The position numbers were made by a program, and so were the translations under genes. A stretch of DNA of 64,000 nucleotides from Frigoribacterium endophyticum (GTDB lineage Bacteria > Actinomycetota > Actinomycetes > Actinomycetales > Microbacteriaceae). The DNA lies in assembly GCF_011759585.1 (NCBI RefSeq), contig NZ_JAAOYV010000002.1:183510-247509 (forward strand), written 5' to 3'. The notes under the pieces were generated by a model. It was given only the letters and a program-made list of their open reading frames with translations, did not search any database and had not been told where the DNA came from. Of the stretch, positions 37,061-46,467 are shown one piece after another (the stretch's first letter is position 1; the number at the start of each line of letters is the position of its first letter).

Positions 37061-38653
37061 CTAGGGAGCCGTCGGCCCGCCCGTCGCGCCGCGGCCCCGC
37101 CCCCGGCCGGCCCCGCGGGGCAGCGGCTCGGTCACGGCCGTCGGCGACACGTCGGGCAGCGGCTCGGTCACGGCGGCGTACGGGGGCAGCGGCAGGGTGG
37201 GGGACGTGCCGGGGGTCGCCGCGGTCGGCGTCGGCTCCGCCGTCGTCGGGGCGTCCGCCGAGGGAGGCGCGACCGGGCTCCCGAGGTCGGTCACGAGCGG
37301 GATGCTCACCGTCACGATCGTCGGGCCGCCCTGCGGGCTGGAGATGTCGAGGAACCCGCCGAGCCCCACGAGGCGCTCCTGCACCCCGGCGAGGCCGTGC
37401 CCGTCACGGAGGCCCGCGCCGCCGCGGCCGTCGTCGGTGACGACGAGCTCGAGCAGGGTGCCGACGCCGTCGGGGGCGGTGCGGGTGCGGAGCGCGAGGT
37501 CGGCCGAGCTGGCCTCCGAGTGCTTGCCGATGTTCGTCACGAGCTCCGACGCGATGAAGTAGGCGTTGCGCTCGATGTCGGCGGGCACCACCACGTGGGC
37601 GGGCACCCGGTTCACCAGCGTCGTCGAGATGACGGCGCGGTCGACGAGCGACTCGAGCGCGGCGACGAGGCCTCGGTCGAGCAGCAGCGGTGGGGCGAAC
37701 CCGCGGGAGAGGGCGCGCAGCTCCTCGAGGGCCTCGCGGGACTGCACCCGCGCCTCCTCGATCAGGGCCTTGCTCTTCTCCGGGTCGACGTCGACGGCGC
37801 GGGCGGCGGCGGCGAGGTCCATCTGGAGGCGCACGAGCCGCTGCTGCGGCCCGTCGTGGATGTCGCGCTCGAGGCGACGGAGCGCCGTGCCCTCGGCGGA
37901 GAGCGCCGCGGTGCGCGAGATCTCGCGGTCGGCCAGCTCGACCTCGAGCTGCTCGGAGCGGAACCCGCCGAGCACGGCGGCGGCGATCGCCTGGTGCACC
38001 ACGACCGCGGCGTGCACGACGTACGGGTAGACGAGCACGACGCCGGCGAAGACGGCGAGGGCCACGATCACCAGGGCGGCGGCCCCGCCGGCGCCGATCG
38101 CCGACGGCCAGTCGCCGAGCGGGAACGGGGTGACGGCGCCGAAGAACAGCACGATGCCGAGCACGAGCAGGAGGGGGCCGCCGAGCAGCAGGGCGAGCAC
38201 GAACGTCGTCACGCCCGCGACGGTCGGGAACACGATGAGGGCGTAGAGGAGGTAGAGCCAGTAGTGCGGGTTCGCGAAGACCGACACGGCGCGGACGAAG
38301 CGCGAGCTCGACCGGCCCCAGGCCGTGTTCGGGGTCCAGTCCACGGGGCGGATCGGGCGGTCGCTCGCCCAGCGCAGCCGGAGCACCTCGAAGGTGCCGA
38401 ACCAGCGGGCCAGCCAGAGGGCGCCGAAGACGACCACGGCGAGGAAGAGGAGGGTGACGAGCGAGTCGCTCGAGCCGCTCAGCACGTGGAAGAACAGCGC
38501 GGCGCCCAGCGACACGATCACGACCAGCACCGCCGAGAGGGCCACGTAGCCGAGCTCGCGGGGCAGCTCGCGCCAGCGGCGACGGTAGCCGCCCGGGCGG
38601 GCGGGCGGCGACAGGTAGGGGTTCTGGACGGTGATGGGGCGCTCCTGGGTCAT
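37061..38653 (-). CDS. Two-component sensor histidine kinase (HisKA_3 type)
   Basis: The 530-residue kinase has two N-terminal helices (about residues 35-85) and a further membrane block (about 130-245). A HisKA_3 dimerisation domain carries the phospho-histidine in LERDIHDGPQQRLV, and an HATPase domain shows NAYFIASELVTN and DDGRGG...GHGLAGVQERL. The C-terminal 90 residues are Pro/Thr-rich with two copies of AVTEPLP and a glycine/arginine tail, probably disordered. The signal is unknown. It pairs with the downstream response regulator, like LiaS/DesK-type systems. Confidence 0.93.
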   Translation of the reverse strand: MTQERPITVQNPYLSPPARPGGYRRRWRELPRELGYVALSAVLVVIVSLGAALFFHVLSGSSDSLVTLLFLAVVVFGALWLARWFGTFEVLRLRWASDRPIRPVDWTPNTAWGRSSSRFVRAVSVFANPHYWLYLLYALIVFPTVAGVTTFVLALLLGGPLLLVLGIVLFFGAVTPFPLGDWPSAIGAGGAAALVIVALAVFAGVVLVYPYVVHAAVVVHQAIAAAVLGGFRSEQLEVELADREISRTAALSAEGTALRRLERDIHDGPQQRLVRLQMDLAAAARAVDVDPEKSKALIEEARVQSREALEELRALSRGFAPPLLLDRGLVAALESLVDRAVISTTLVNRVPAHVVVPADIERNAYFIASELVTNIGKHSEASSADLALRTRTAPDGVGTLLELVVTDDGRGGAGLRDGHGLAGVQERLVGLGGFLDISSPQGGPTIVTVSIPLVTDLGSPVAPPSADAPTTAEPTPTAATPGTSPTLPLPPYAAVTEPLPDVSPTAVTEPLPRGAGRGRGRGATGGPTAP

Positions 38654-38813
38654 GGGACGAGCCTCGCGGGTCCGGGCCTCGCTCCCCATGGTGCCAGCGC
38701 CCGGACGCCCGGTGGGGTTATCCCCCGCTGCGACCCGGACGAGCGGCTCAGACGGGACGCAGGTCGGCGCCGGTGAGGGCAGGCGACCCTCACGAAGTGC
38801 AGCCTCAGCTTGC

Positions 38814-38841
38814 TTGCGGAATCCCCCCAGCCGAATAGCGT
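38814..38841 (+). promoter_or_regulatory. Candidate dps promoter
   Basis: TTGCGG (38814-38819) and TAGCGT (38836-38841) are 16 bp apart, 29 bp before the dps ATG. No clear DtxR or Fur box overlaps it. Confidence 0.45.
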
Positions 38842-38870
38842 TGCACCCATCGTCTAGGAAAGGACTCGTC

Positions 38871-39359
38871 ATGACCGATCTCCGCATCACCGTTCCCCAG
38901 GGCTCCGTCGACCCGGACGTCGCCGCCGGCGTCGCCCAGTTCCTCAGCCCGATCGTCACCGACCTGACCGCCCTCTCCGTCAACGGCAAGCAGGCGCACT
39001 GGCACGTCCGGGGCATCGCCTTCGTCGCCGTGCACGAGCTCATCGACGTCGTCGTCGACCACGCCCGCGAGTGGGCCGACCTGGCCGCCGAGCGCGTCGT
39101 CGCCCTCGGCCTCCCCGTCGACGCGCGCATCGAGACCGTCGCCGCCAAGACCTCGATCCCCACGACGTCGCCCGGCTTCAACCAGATCGACCGCACGATC
39201 GCCGAGCTGGTCGCCCAGATCGACGCCGCCCTGGTCGGCGTCCGCACCGCCATCGACGAGCTCGGCGAGCTCGACGCCTCCAGCCAGGACGTCGCGATCG
39301 AGATCTCGCGCGGCCTCGAGAAGGACCGCTGGTTCCTCGCGGCGCACGTCGCCGGCTGA
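38871..39359 (+). CDS. dps: Dps-family DNA-binding ferritin-like protein
   Basis: Dps forms 12-mers that oxidise and store iron and shield DNA under stress. The 162-residue protein has the ferroxidase residues spread over KQAHWHVRG and DVVVDHAREWADLAAERV, the normal Dps pattern. The ATG at 38871 is preceded by AGGAAAGGA. It is a single gene ended by a strong bidirectional hairpin. Confidence 0.95.
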   Translation: MTDLRITVPQGSVDPDVAAGVAQFLSPIVTDLTALSVNGKQAHWHVRGIAFVAVHELIDVVVDHAREWADLAAERVVALGLPVDARIETVAAKTSIPTTSPGFNQIDRTIAELVAQIDAALVGVRTAIDELGELDASSQDVAIEISRGLEKDRWFLAAHVAG

Positions 39360-39394
39360 GCCGACGTCGGCTGACCCCGGCACCTGCCTGACGA

Positions 39395-39426
39395 GAGGCC
39401 GCCGCCCCCACCGGGGCGGCGGCCTC
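39395..39426. terminator. Bidirectional terminator dps/amidohydrolase
   Basis: GAGGCCGCCGCCCC (39395-39408) and GGGGCGGCGGCCTC (39413-39426) form a perfect 14-bp stem with a CACC loop between two convergent genes. Confidence 0.8.
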
Positions 39427-39431
39427 CGTCG

Positions 39432-40931
39432 TCAGGGCGTGCGGTGCGTGAACCGGCCGCCGACGAGGGTCGCGGCGACCGGGAACCCCCGGAGGTCGTC
39501 GGCCGCGAGCGGGTCGGCCTCCGTGACGACGAGGTCGGCGACACGGCCCGCACGGACGAGCCCCTGCCCGTCGACCGAGGCGAGCAGCGCCGCCCGCGCC
39601 CCGATCCGCTGCTCGGGGTGCCAGGCGGCACGGCCGTCGCGCGACCGCGAGACGGCGGCCGCCATCGTGACCCACGGGTCGAGCGGAGCCACCGGGGCGT
39701 CCGACCCGAGGCGCAGCTCGACCCCGGCCGCGACGAGCGACGCCAGCGCGAAGGCACGGTCGGTGCGGCCAGCCCAGAGGGCGTCGGCGACGTCGCGGTC
39801 GTCCATCGCGTGCTCGGGCTGCACGCTGGCGACGACGCCGAGGCCGGCGAACCGCGCGACGTCGGACGCGTCCAGCAGCTGCGCGTGCTCGACGCTGCCG
39901 CGGCAGCCCACGGCCTCGAACGCGTCGAGGGCCCGCTCGTTCGCCCGGTCGCCGATCGCGTGCACGGCCGGCACGAGGCCCGCCGAGGAGGCGCGGCGCA
40001 TCCACGCGACGAGGTCGCCCTGGTCGTAGCTCGCGACCCCGCTCGCGCCCGGACCGCTCAGCCCCGGGTACGGGTCGTGGCACCACGCGGTGCGCGTGTT
40101 GAGCGACCCGTCGGTGATGATCTTCGCCGGCCCCACCGTGACGAGCCCCCGGGTGCCCGGCACCACGTCGCCCGTGCGGAGCCCCCGCTCGACGGCCGCC
40201 TCGAGGTCGTGGGGGTAGACGCCGCAGCGCACCCGCAGCTGGTCGACGCCGCCCCGGACGCGACGGGCCCAGCGGTCGAGCGAGAACGACATCTCGAGGT
40301 CGACGACGCCGACGACGCCCCGCGCGGCCGCGGCGGCGACGGCGTCGCCCACCCAGCCGTCGAGGACGGCGTCGCTGACCGCGCTGACGGCGGTTGACAC
40401 GGCGAACGCGTCCTGCTCGCGCAGCAGGCCCGTCTCGTGGCCGGCGTGCCCGTGGGCGGCCAGCGCGGCGCTGTCGAGCCAGGCCGCATGCAGGTCGGCG
40501 CTGACCAGCACGACCGGCACGTCGCCGCTGACGGCGTCGAGGAGCGCCCGGTGCGGCTGGTCGGGCCAGAGCGCGTCACGGAAGCCGTAGCCGACCAGGG
40601 GCTCCCCGGGCGCGGGCGGCGCCTCGCGGAGGCGCGCCCCGACGAGGGCCGCGGCCTCCGCGGCGCTGGTCGCCCCGCCGACGTCGAGGCGGCGGCGCAC
40701 GAGCGACCACTGGTCGAGGTGCGCGTGGGAGTCCCAGAGGCCGGGGCCGAGCCACCGGCCCTCGAGGTCGACGACCTCGGCGCCGCCGGGCGGCGCGAGC
40801 TCGCCCCGGGGCGCGAGCTCGACGACGACCCCGCCGTCGAGGAGGGCGTCGACGGGAGCGGAGCCGTCGGCGCCGACGACGCGGGCGTTCGTCAAGAAGA
40901 CGGCCCGCGCCTCCTCGGGCTCGGGGCTCAT
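39432..40931 (-). CDS. Amidohydrolase family protein (YtcJ-like)
   Basis: The 499-residue metal-dependent hydrolase shows the first metal motif DSHAHLDQW, a central KIITDGSLNTRTAW segment, the histidine in AVHAIGDRAN, and the late LRLGSDAPVAPLDPW. This matches the YtcJ-like amidohydrolase_3 branch, whose substrates are mostly unknown. A C-terminal GRVADLVVTEADPL beta-sandwich strand is typical. Its ATG overlaps the paiB stop by four bases, so the two are coupled. Confidence 0.9.
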   Translation of the reverse strand: MSPEPEEARAVFLTNARVVGADGSAPVDALLDGGVVVELAPRGELAPPGGAEVVDLEGRWLGPGLWDSHAHLDQWSLVRRRLDVGGATSAAEAAALVGARLREAPPAPGEPLVGYGFRDALWPDQPHRALLDAVSGDVPVVLVSADLHAAWLDSAALAAHGHAGHETGLLREQDAFAVSTAVSAVSDAVLDGWVGDAVAAAAARGVVGVVDLEMSFSLDRWARRVRGGVDQLRVRCGVYPHDLEAAVERGLRTGDVVPGTRGLVTVGPAKIITDGSLNTRTAWCHDPYPGLSGPGASGVASYDQGDLVAWMRRASSAGLVPAVHAIGDRANERALDAFEAVGCRGSVEHAQLLDASDVARFAGLGVVASVQPEHAMDDRDVADALWAGRTDRAFALASLVAAGVELRLGSDAPVAPLDPWVTMAAAVSRSRDGRAAWHPEQRIGARAALLASVDGQGLVRAGRVADLVVTEADPLAADDLRGFPVAATLVGGRFTHRTP

Positions 40932-41545
40932 CGGGGGTGCACCCGGCGCATCTCGGCCGCGAGCGCCGGCTGCGCGTAGTGCTCGCCGTGCTCGAGCTCG
41001 GCGACGATGCGGTCGACGACCTCGGGCGGCTTGTTCTGGCTGAGCTTCAGGCGGGCGTCGAACCGGGTCACGCGGAGTCGGACGCCCACCGTGCCGCGGG
41101 CGACCCGGCGCGCCCCCTCCTCGTCGAGCTGCAGGGAGCTGGGCTCGGGCATCACGCGCTCGAAGTGGTCGACGAGCTCGCCGAGCACCCGGAAGTTCTC
41201 GTCGTCGGAGAGGATCTCGGGGGTGGCCCACAGGTGGGCGGTGACGTGGTTCCAGGTCGGGATGATCTGCTCCGCCGGGTACCAGCCGGGCGAGACGTAG
41301 CCGTGCGGGCCCTGGACGATGACCATCACCTCGCCCTGGCCCAGCTCGAGGCTGCGCTCGTCGGGGCGGCCGACGTGGCTGACGAGCGAGAGCGACCCGT
41401 CGTCGGTCTCCTCGAGGACGACCGGGTAGTGCGACGCGACCAGGCCCTCCGCCGTGTGGGCCACGATCGTCGCCCAGGGGTTCTCGCGCACGAGGCGCGC
41501 GACCTCGGCGACGTCGGACAGCACGAAATGCGGGGTGTGCCTCAT
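40928..41545 (-). CDS. paiB: FMN-binding negative transcriptional regulator (PaiB-like)
   Basis: The 205-residue protein matches PaiB: ENPWATIVAH near the start, SLELGQGEVMVIVQGPHGYVSPGWY in the middle, and IPTWNHVTAHLWA. The KLSQNKPPEVVDRIVAEL segment follows. The fold is a split-barrel flavin-binding domain. In Bacillus it affects sporulation and protease genes; here the role is unknown. It overlaps the amidohydrolase gene and is 13 bp after nei. Confidence 0.93.
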   Translation of the reverse strand: MRHTPHFVLSDVAEVARLVRENPWATIVAHTAEGLVASHYPVVLEETDDGSLSLVSHVGRPDERSLELGQGEVMVIVQGPHGYVSPGWYPAEQIIPTWNHVTAHLWATPEILSDDENFRVLGELVDHFERVMPEPSSLQLDEEGARRVARGTVGVRLRVTRFDARLKLSQNKPPEVVDRIVAELEHGEHYAQPALAAEMRRVHPR

Positions 41546-41558
41546 GCGACCGAGCCTG

Positions 41559-42533
41559 TCAGACCTGGTCGACCGGGCACCAGTAGAGCTTGCGCCCCGC
41601 GGCCATCTCCATCACGACGTTCGTGCCGCAGACCCGGCAGGGCAGCCCCTCGCGGTGGTAGACCCAGTGGCGGTCGGCCCGGCTGCGCAGCGCCTTCGCG
41701 TGCTGCGCCTTCGTCAGGCCGTCCATCGTCATCATCTGGCCCAGCTCGACGCCGCTCTTCAGCAGCTTCGTCCAGTCCTTGTAGAGCGCCTTGAGGACGT
41801 CCTCCGGCACCTGGTTGCCGGGGGTGTGCGGGTCGAGACGGGCGCGGAAGAGCAGCTCGGCCCGGTAGATGTTGCCGATGCCGCTCACGACGCTCTGGTC
41901 CATCAGCAGCAGGCCGATCGGCGTGCGCTTCTTCCGCACCGTCGTGACGAACCGGTCGCTGCCCTTCTTCGGGGAGTCGACCAGCGGGTCGGGGCCGAGC
42001 TTCGCGACGGCGGCGTCGACGCCCTCGTCGTCGAGCACCTCGCACTTGGTCGGCCCTCGCAGGTCGCCGACCGCGGTCTCGCTCAGCAAGCGCACGCGCA
42101 CCTGACCGACGGGCTCGGGCGGGAACGACTCGATGTCGTCCTCCGCCTTCTCCTGCTCGGCCATGCGCACGCGGCTGCGCCGGGGCGCTCCGATGCTCGC
42201 CATGGAGTGCTCGCCGTCGTCGTCGGGGGCGTTCTCGGCCCTGCGCGTGACGGAGCGACGCGTGCGCGACTCCGCCATGGAGGCGCCGGTCGCGATGTCG
42301 CCCGCGAAGTCCCAGGCACCGTAGAGGCCGAGGTGCACGTGCAGCCAGAGCCCGTTGTCGAACTCGAGGAACATCTGCTTGCCGACCGCCTTGGCGTCGA
42401 CCATCGTCGCGCCGTCGAGCTGCCCGGCCCCCTCGGCGAAGCGGCCCTGGGGCGAGCTCACCGCGACGCGGTGGCCGACGAAGGTCTGGGCGAACTGGTT
42501 GGCGATGCGGTGGACGGAGTGGCCCTCGGGCAC
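41559..42533 (-). CDS. nei: Fpg/Nei-family DNA glycosylase
   Basis: Nei enzymes excise oxidised bases and nick DNA. The 324-residue protein starts at GTG with the catalytic PEG motif and has the conserved lysine in KAVGKQMFLEF. The helix-two-turn-helix QSVVSGIGNIYRAELLF and the zinc finger LPCRVCG...WCPVDQV are visible. Two oddities: a charged insertion of about 55 residues (residues 85-140) in the N-terminal domain, and a missing last zinc-finger cysteine (Asp in WCPVD). It belongs to the Nei branch found next to rpiB in mycobacteria (from memory Rv2464c). Confidence 0.9.
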   Translation of the reverse strand: MPEGHSVHRIANQFAQTFVGHRVAVSSPQGRFAEGAGQLDGATMVDAKAVGKQMFLEFDNGLWLHVHLGLYGAWDFAGDIATGASMAESRTRRSVTRRAENAPDDDGEHSMASIGAPRRSRVRMAEQEKAEDDIESFPPEPVGQVRVRLLSETAVGDLRGPTKCEVLDDEGVDAAVAKLGPDPLVDSPKKGSDRFVTTVRKKRTPIGLLLMDQSVVSGIGNIYRAELLFRARLDPHTPGNQVPEDVLKALYKDWTKLLKSGVELGQMMTMDGLTKAQHAKALRSRADRHWVYHREGLPCRVCGTNVVMEMAAGRKLYWCPVDQV

Positions 42534-42542
42534 GCGTCGCCC

Positions 42543-43028
42543 CTAGTCGACCGGGTGGCCGGCGATGGCCCCGGTCGTCTCGTACTCCGCGAGCTGGGCG
42601 ATGCGGCGTACGTGCCGCTCGTCGTGCGTGAACGGCTCGGCCACGAAGGCGTCGATGAAGGCCAGGGCCTCGGCCTCGGTGTGCTGGCGCGCACCGATGG
42701 CGATGACGTTGGCGTCGTTGTGCTGACGCGCCAGCTTCGCCGTGGAGTCGTTCCAGACCAGCGCGGCCCGGACGCCCTCGACCTTGTTCGCGGCGATCTG
42801 CTCGCCGTTGCCCGACCCGCCGAAGACGACGCCGAGGGCCTCGTGCCCCGCCCGCTGGTCGCGGACGACGGCGCGGGCCGCGGCGATGCAGAACGAGGGG
42901 TAGTCGTCGAGGGGCTCGTAGCTCGTCGGCCCGTGGTCGGTGACGTCGTGGCCGGCCCGGCTCAGGTGCTCGATGACCGTGGTGCTGAACTCGAGACCGG
43001 CGTGATCGGTCGCGACGTGGATGCGCAT
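42543..43028 (-). CDS. rpiB: Ribose-5-phosphate isomerase B
   Basis: RpiB interconverts ribose-5-phosphate and ribulose-5-phosphate in the pentose phosphate pathway. The 161-residue protein has the N-terminal ATDHAGLEF segment and the phosphate loop GGSGNGEQIAANKV. The catalytic cysteine of E. coli RpiB is absent; a glutamate in GNGEQ occupies the position used by the mycobacterial enzyme. This supports the actinobacterial subtype. It lies 9 bp before nei. Confidence 0.95.
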   Translation of the reverse strand: MRIHVATDHAGLEFSTTVIEHLSRAGHDVTDHGPTSYEPLDDYPSFCIAAARAVVRDQRAGHEALGVVFGGSGNGEQIAANKVEGVRAALVWNDSTAKLARQHNDANVIAIGARQHTEAEALAFIDAFVAEPFTHDERHVRRIAQLAEYETTGAIAGHPVD

Positions 43029-43049
43029 GACCTCGATCCTAGGACGGCG

Positions 43050-43676
43050 TCAGTCGAAGATCGGACCGACGGTGCGGGTCCGCTTGATCTCGAAGAAGCC
43101 GGGGTACGAGGCCGCCGCGACGACGCCGTCCCACAAGGTGAGCGCGACCTCGCCCTTCGGGGCGGGCGAGATGACCGGGCCGAAGAACGCCGTGCCGTTC
43201 ACCGCGATGACGGGCGTGCCGACGTCCTGCCCGACGCGGCCGATGCCGTCGAAGTGGCTGGCGCGCATCTGCTCGTCGAACTCGTCGGTGTCGGCGTGCC
43301 GGGCGAGGTCGGCGGGGAGGCCCACCTCGGCGAGCGCCGCGGGGATGACGACGTCGGCGTCGGTCTCGCCGCCCGGGTGGATGCGCGTGCCGAGCGCGTC
43401 GTAGAGGGGCTTGACCACCTGCTGGCCGTGGAGCTCGCCCGCCGCCGTCACGAGGCGCGTGTAGCGGAGCATCCGGGCGAACATCGAGCGGTACTCGTCG
43501 CTCACGTCGGCGTCCTCGTTCAGCACCGCGAGGCTCATGACGTGGAAGGTGACGTCGAGGTCGCGGTGCGCGGCGACCTCGTCGACCCAGCGGCTCGTCA
43601 TCCAGGCCCAGGGGCAGGACGGGTCGAACCAGAAGTCGACGGTGGTGTGGGGGGCGGGGGCGACGGTGTCGGTCAT
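43050..43676 (-). CDS. DsbA-family / mycothiol-dependent nitroreductase-like protein (Rv2466c family)
   Basis: The 208-residue thioredoxin-fold protein has DFWFDPSCPWAW near residue 17 and the cis-proline loop VGTPVIAVNGTAFFGP. The family member Rv2466c uses a CPWC motif with mycothiol; here the second cysteine is an alanine, so a single-cysteine mechanism or mixed disulfide with mycothiol is inferred. I chose the ATG at 43676 (MTDTV). The gene order nei-rpiB-this gene-pepN matches mycobacteria from memory. Confidence 0.88.
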   Translation of the reverse strand: MTDTVAPAPHTTVDFWFDPSCPWAWMTSRWVDEVAAHRDLDVTFHVMSLAVLNEDADVSDEYRSMFARMLRYTRLVTAAGELHGQQVVKPLYDALGTRIHPGGETDADVVIPAALAEVGLPADLARHADTDEFDEQMRASHFDGIGRVGQDVGTPVIAVNGTAFFGPVISPAPKGEVALTLWDGVVAAASYPGFFEIKRTRTVGPIFD

Positions 43677-43809
43677 GCGCCCAGTCAACACCTGTGCCGG
43701 AGGGCGCACCTCCGGGGCCGGCGGCGCCCGCCGGGCCGCGGGCCCCAGGTCTAGGCTCGTCGGCGGACCACGAGTCCGCCATGGACACCTGAAGACGGAT
43801 GGAGCAAGC

Positions 43810-46350
43810 GTGCCCGGAGAGAACCTGACCCGAGTCGAGGCGCAGGAGCGCAGGAGCGTCGTCGACGTTCAGTCGTACGAGATCGAGCTCGACCTCACGC
43901 GGGGTGCCGAGGTCTTCGGCAGCTCGACGACCGTGCGCTTCACCGCGACGCCCGGTGCCTCGACCTTCATCGACGCGCTGACGCGCACCGTGCACTCGGT
44001 CACGCTCAACGGCGCGGCGCTCGACGTGGCCGCGGTGAACGACGGCGTGCGGATCCAGCTCTCCGACCTCACAGCCGAGAACGAGCTCGTCGTCGTCGCC
44101 GACGCCGAGTACACGAACACGGGCGAGGGCCTGCACCGCTTCGTCGACCCCGTCGACGGCGAGGTCTACCTGTACTCGCAGTTCGAGGTGCCCGACAGCC
44201 GCCGCGTCTTCGCGGTGTTCGAGCAGCCCGACCTCAAGGCGACGTTCCAGTTCACCGTCACCGCGCCGGCCCGCTGGGAGGTCGTGAGCAACCAGCCGAC
44301 CCCCGAGCCCGCCGTCGACGGTGACGTCGCCACCTGGGCCTTCTCCCCCACCCCGGTGCTCTCGAGCTACATCACCGCCGTCATCGCGGGCCCCTACGAC
44401 GTCGTGCGCAGCGAGCTCACCAGCTCCGACGGCCGGACCATCCCGCTCGGCATCTTCACGCGCCGGTCGCTGACCGAGCACCTCGACGCGGACTACATCT
44501 TCGAGAAGACGCGACAGGGCTTCGCCTACTACGAGGAGAAGTTCCGGTACGCCTACCCGTTCGAGAAGTACGACCAGCTCTTCGTGCCGGAGTTCAACGC
44601 CGGCGCGATGGAGAACGCGGGCGCCGTGACGTTCGTCGAGACCTACGTCTTCCGCAGCAAGGTGACCGACGCCATCAAGGAGCGCCGGGTCGTCACGATC
44701 CTGCACGAGCTCGCCCACATGTGGTTCGGCGACCTCGTCACGATGAAGTGGTGGAACGACCTCTGGCTGAACGAGTCGTTCGCCGAGTGGGCCTCCACGA
44801 TCTCGACGGCCGAGGCCACCGAGTGGACCGAGGCCTGGACGACCTTCCAGGCGATGGAGAAGAGCTGGGCCTACCGCCAGGACCAGCTCCCGTCCACGCA
44901 CCCCGTCGTCGCGACCATCAACGACCTCGAGGACGTCCAGGTCAACTTCGACGGCATCACCTACGCCAAGGGCGGCTCGGTGCTGAAGCAGCTCGTCGCC
45001 TGGGTCGGCATCGACGCGTTCTACGCCGGCGTCGCCGCGTACTTCCAGAAGCACCACCACTCGAACACCGAGCTGAGCGACCTGCTCGTCGAGCTCGAGG
45101 CCACCTCGGGCCGCGAGCTCACCAGCTGGAGCGAGAAGTGGCTCGAGACGGCGGGCGTCAACACCCTCCGCCCCGAGATCGAGACCGACGCCGACGGCGT
45201 CGTCACGGCGTTCGCCGTCCTGCAGGAGGCGCCCGCCGACTACCCGACGATCCGCCCGCACCGTCTGGCGATCGGCCTCTACGACCTCGACGGCGACGCC
45301 CTCGTGCGTCGGCACCGGGTCGAGATCGACGTCGACGGCACCCGCACCGAGGTCCCCGAGCTCGTCGGCCAGCACCGCGGAGCGCTGGTGCTCGTGAACG
45401 ACGACGACCTGGCCTACGCCAAGATCCGCCTCGACGAGGCCTCGCTGGCCACCGCCCTGGAGCACCTGGCGCAGATCAGCGACCCGCTGGCCCGTGCCCT
45501 CGTCTGGGGCTCCGTCTGGGACGCCACGCGCGACGCCGAGACCGCGCCGCGGGACTACGTGCGCCTCGTGCTCGACAACATCGCGACCGAGACCGAGTCG
45601 ACGACGATCCGCACGACGCTGGCCCAGCTGGCGCAGACGGCGCGGGCGTACGTCGACCCCTCGACCCGCGCCTCCACCGTCACGGAGGTCGGCGACGGCC
45701 TCTGGGCGCTGGCGCAGCGGGCCGAGGCCGGCTCGGACGCGCAGTTCCAGTTCGTCAAGGCGTTCGCCGGCATCGCGTCGACGCCGGAGCACGCGGCGAC
45801 GCTGCAGGGCCTCACGGACGGCTCCGTGGCGCTCGACGGCCTCACCGTCGACACCGACCTGCGCTGGGAGCTGCTCGAGGGCCTCGTGCTCGTCGGCGCC
45901 GCGGGCACGGCCGAGATCGACGCCGCGCTCGAGGCCGACAACACGGCCAACGGCGCCCAGGCAGCCGCTCGTGCCCGGGCGACCATCCCCACCACGGAGG
46001 GCAAGCTGGCCGCGTTCAGGTCGATCGTCGAGAGCTCGGAGCAGCCGAACGCCATCGTGCGCGCGACCGCCCAGGGCTTCGTCCACACGAACGACCCCGC
46101 GATCCTGCAGCCGCTCGTCGAGCCGTACTTCGCCGCCCTGACGACGATCTGGGAGTCGCGGAGCTACCACATCGCCGACACGCTGGTCTCCGGGCTCTAC
46201 CCGTCGCCCCTGGCCGACCAGGCCCTGGTCGACAGCAGCCGTGCGTGGCTCGAGGCGAACCCGGGCGTGCCGGCCCTGCGCCGCATCGTGAGCGAGAGCG
46301 TCTCCGGCGTCGAGCGTGCCCTGCGCGCCCAGGCGGCCGACGCCTCCTAG
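43810..46350 (+). CDS. pepN: Aminopeptidase N (M1 family)
   Basis: PepN removes N-terminal residues from peptides in the cytosol. The 846-residue protein has the substrate motif GAMEN (near residue 275) and the zinc motif HELAHMWFGDLVT followed by NESFAEW. A C-terminal ERAP1-like helical domain follows. I chose the GTG at 43810 because GGAG lies upstream and the product starts like known actinobacterial PepN (PGENLTRVEA). It ends before a strong hairpin and is divergent from the DsbA-like gene. Confidence 0.96.
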   Translation: MPGENLTRVEAQERRSVVDVQSYEIELDLTRGAEVFGSSTTVRFTATPGASTFIDALTRTVHSVTLNGAALDVAAVNDGVRIQLSDLTAENELVVVADAEYTNTGEGLHRFVDPVDGEVYLYSQFEVPDSRRVFAVFEQPDLKATFQFTVTAPARWEVVSNQPTPEPAVDGDVATWAFSPTPVLSSYITAVIAGPYDVVRSELTSSDGRTIPLGIFTRRSLTEHLDADYIFEKTRQGFAYYEEKFRYAYPFEKYDQLFVPEFNAGAMENAGAVTFVETYVFRSKVTDAIKERRVVTILHELAHMWFGDLVTMKWWNDLWLNESFAEWASTISTAEATEWTEAWTTFQAMEKSWAYRQDQLPSTHPVVATINDLEDVQVNFDGITYAKGGSVLKQLVAWVGIDAFYAGVAAYFQKHHHSNTELSDLLVELEATSGRELTSWSEKWLETAGVNTLRPEIETDADGVVTAFAVLQEAPADYPTIRPHRLAIGLYDLDGDALVRRHRVEIDVDGTRTEVPELVGQHRGALVLVNDDDLAYAKIRLDEASLATALEHLAQISDPLARALVWGSVWDATRDAETAPRDYVRLVLDNIATETESTTIRTTLAQLAQTARAYVDPSTRASTVTEVGDGLWALAQRAEAGSDAQFQFVKAFAGIASTPEHAATLQGLTDGSVALDGLTVDTDLRWELLEGLVLVGAAGTAEIDAALEADNTANGAQAAARARATIPTTEGKLAAFRSIVESSEQPNAIVRATAQGFVHTNDPAILQPLVEPYFAALTTIWESRSYHIADTLVSGLYPSPLADQALVDSSRAWLEANPGVPALRRIVSESVSGVERALRAQAADAS

Positions 46351-46376
46351 CCGCACCGGTCGCTCGCGGCCACCCG

Positions 46377-46414
46377 ACGGACGGCGGACCCTGCTCACAC
46401 GGTCCGCCGTCCGT
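46377..46414 (+). terminator. Terminator after pepN
   Basis: ACGGACGGCGGACC (46377-46390) pairs with GGTCCGCCGTCCGT (46401-46414), a perfect 14-bp stem with a 10-base loop, 27 bp after the pepN stop. Confidence 0.75.
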
Positions 46415-46467
46415 GCGTCCAGGCCGCACTCGGCCGACGTCGGACGGGCGTGCTTAGATCGTCGGCG

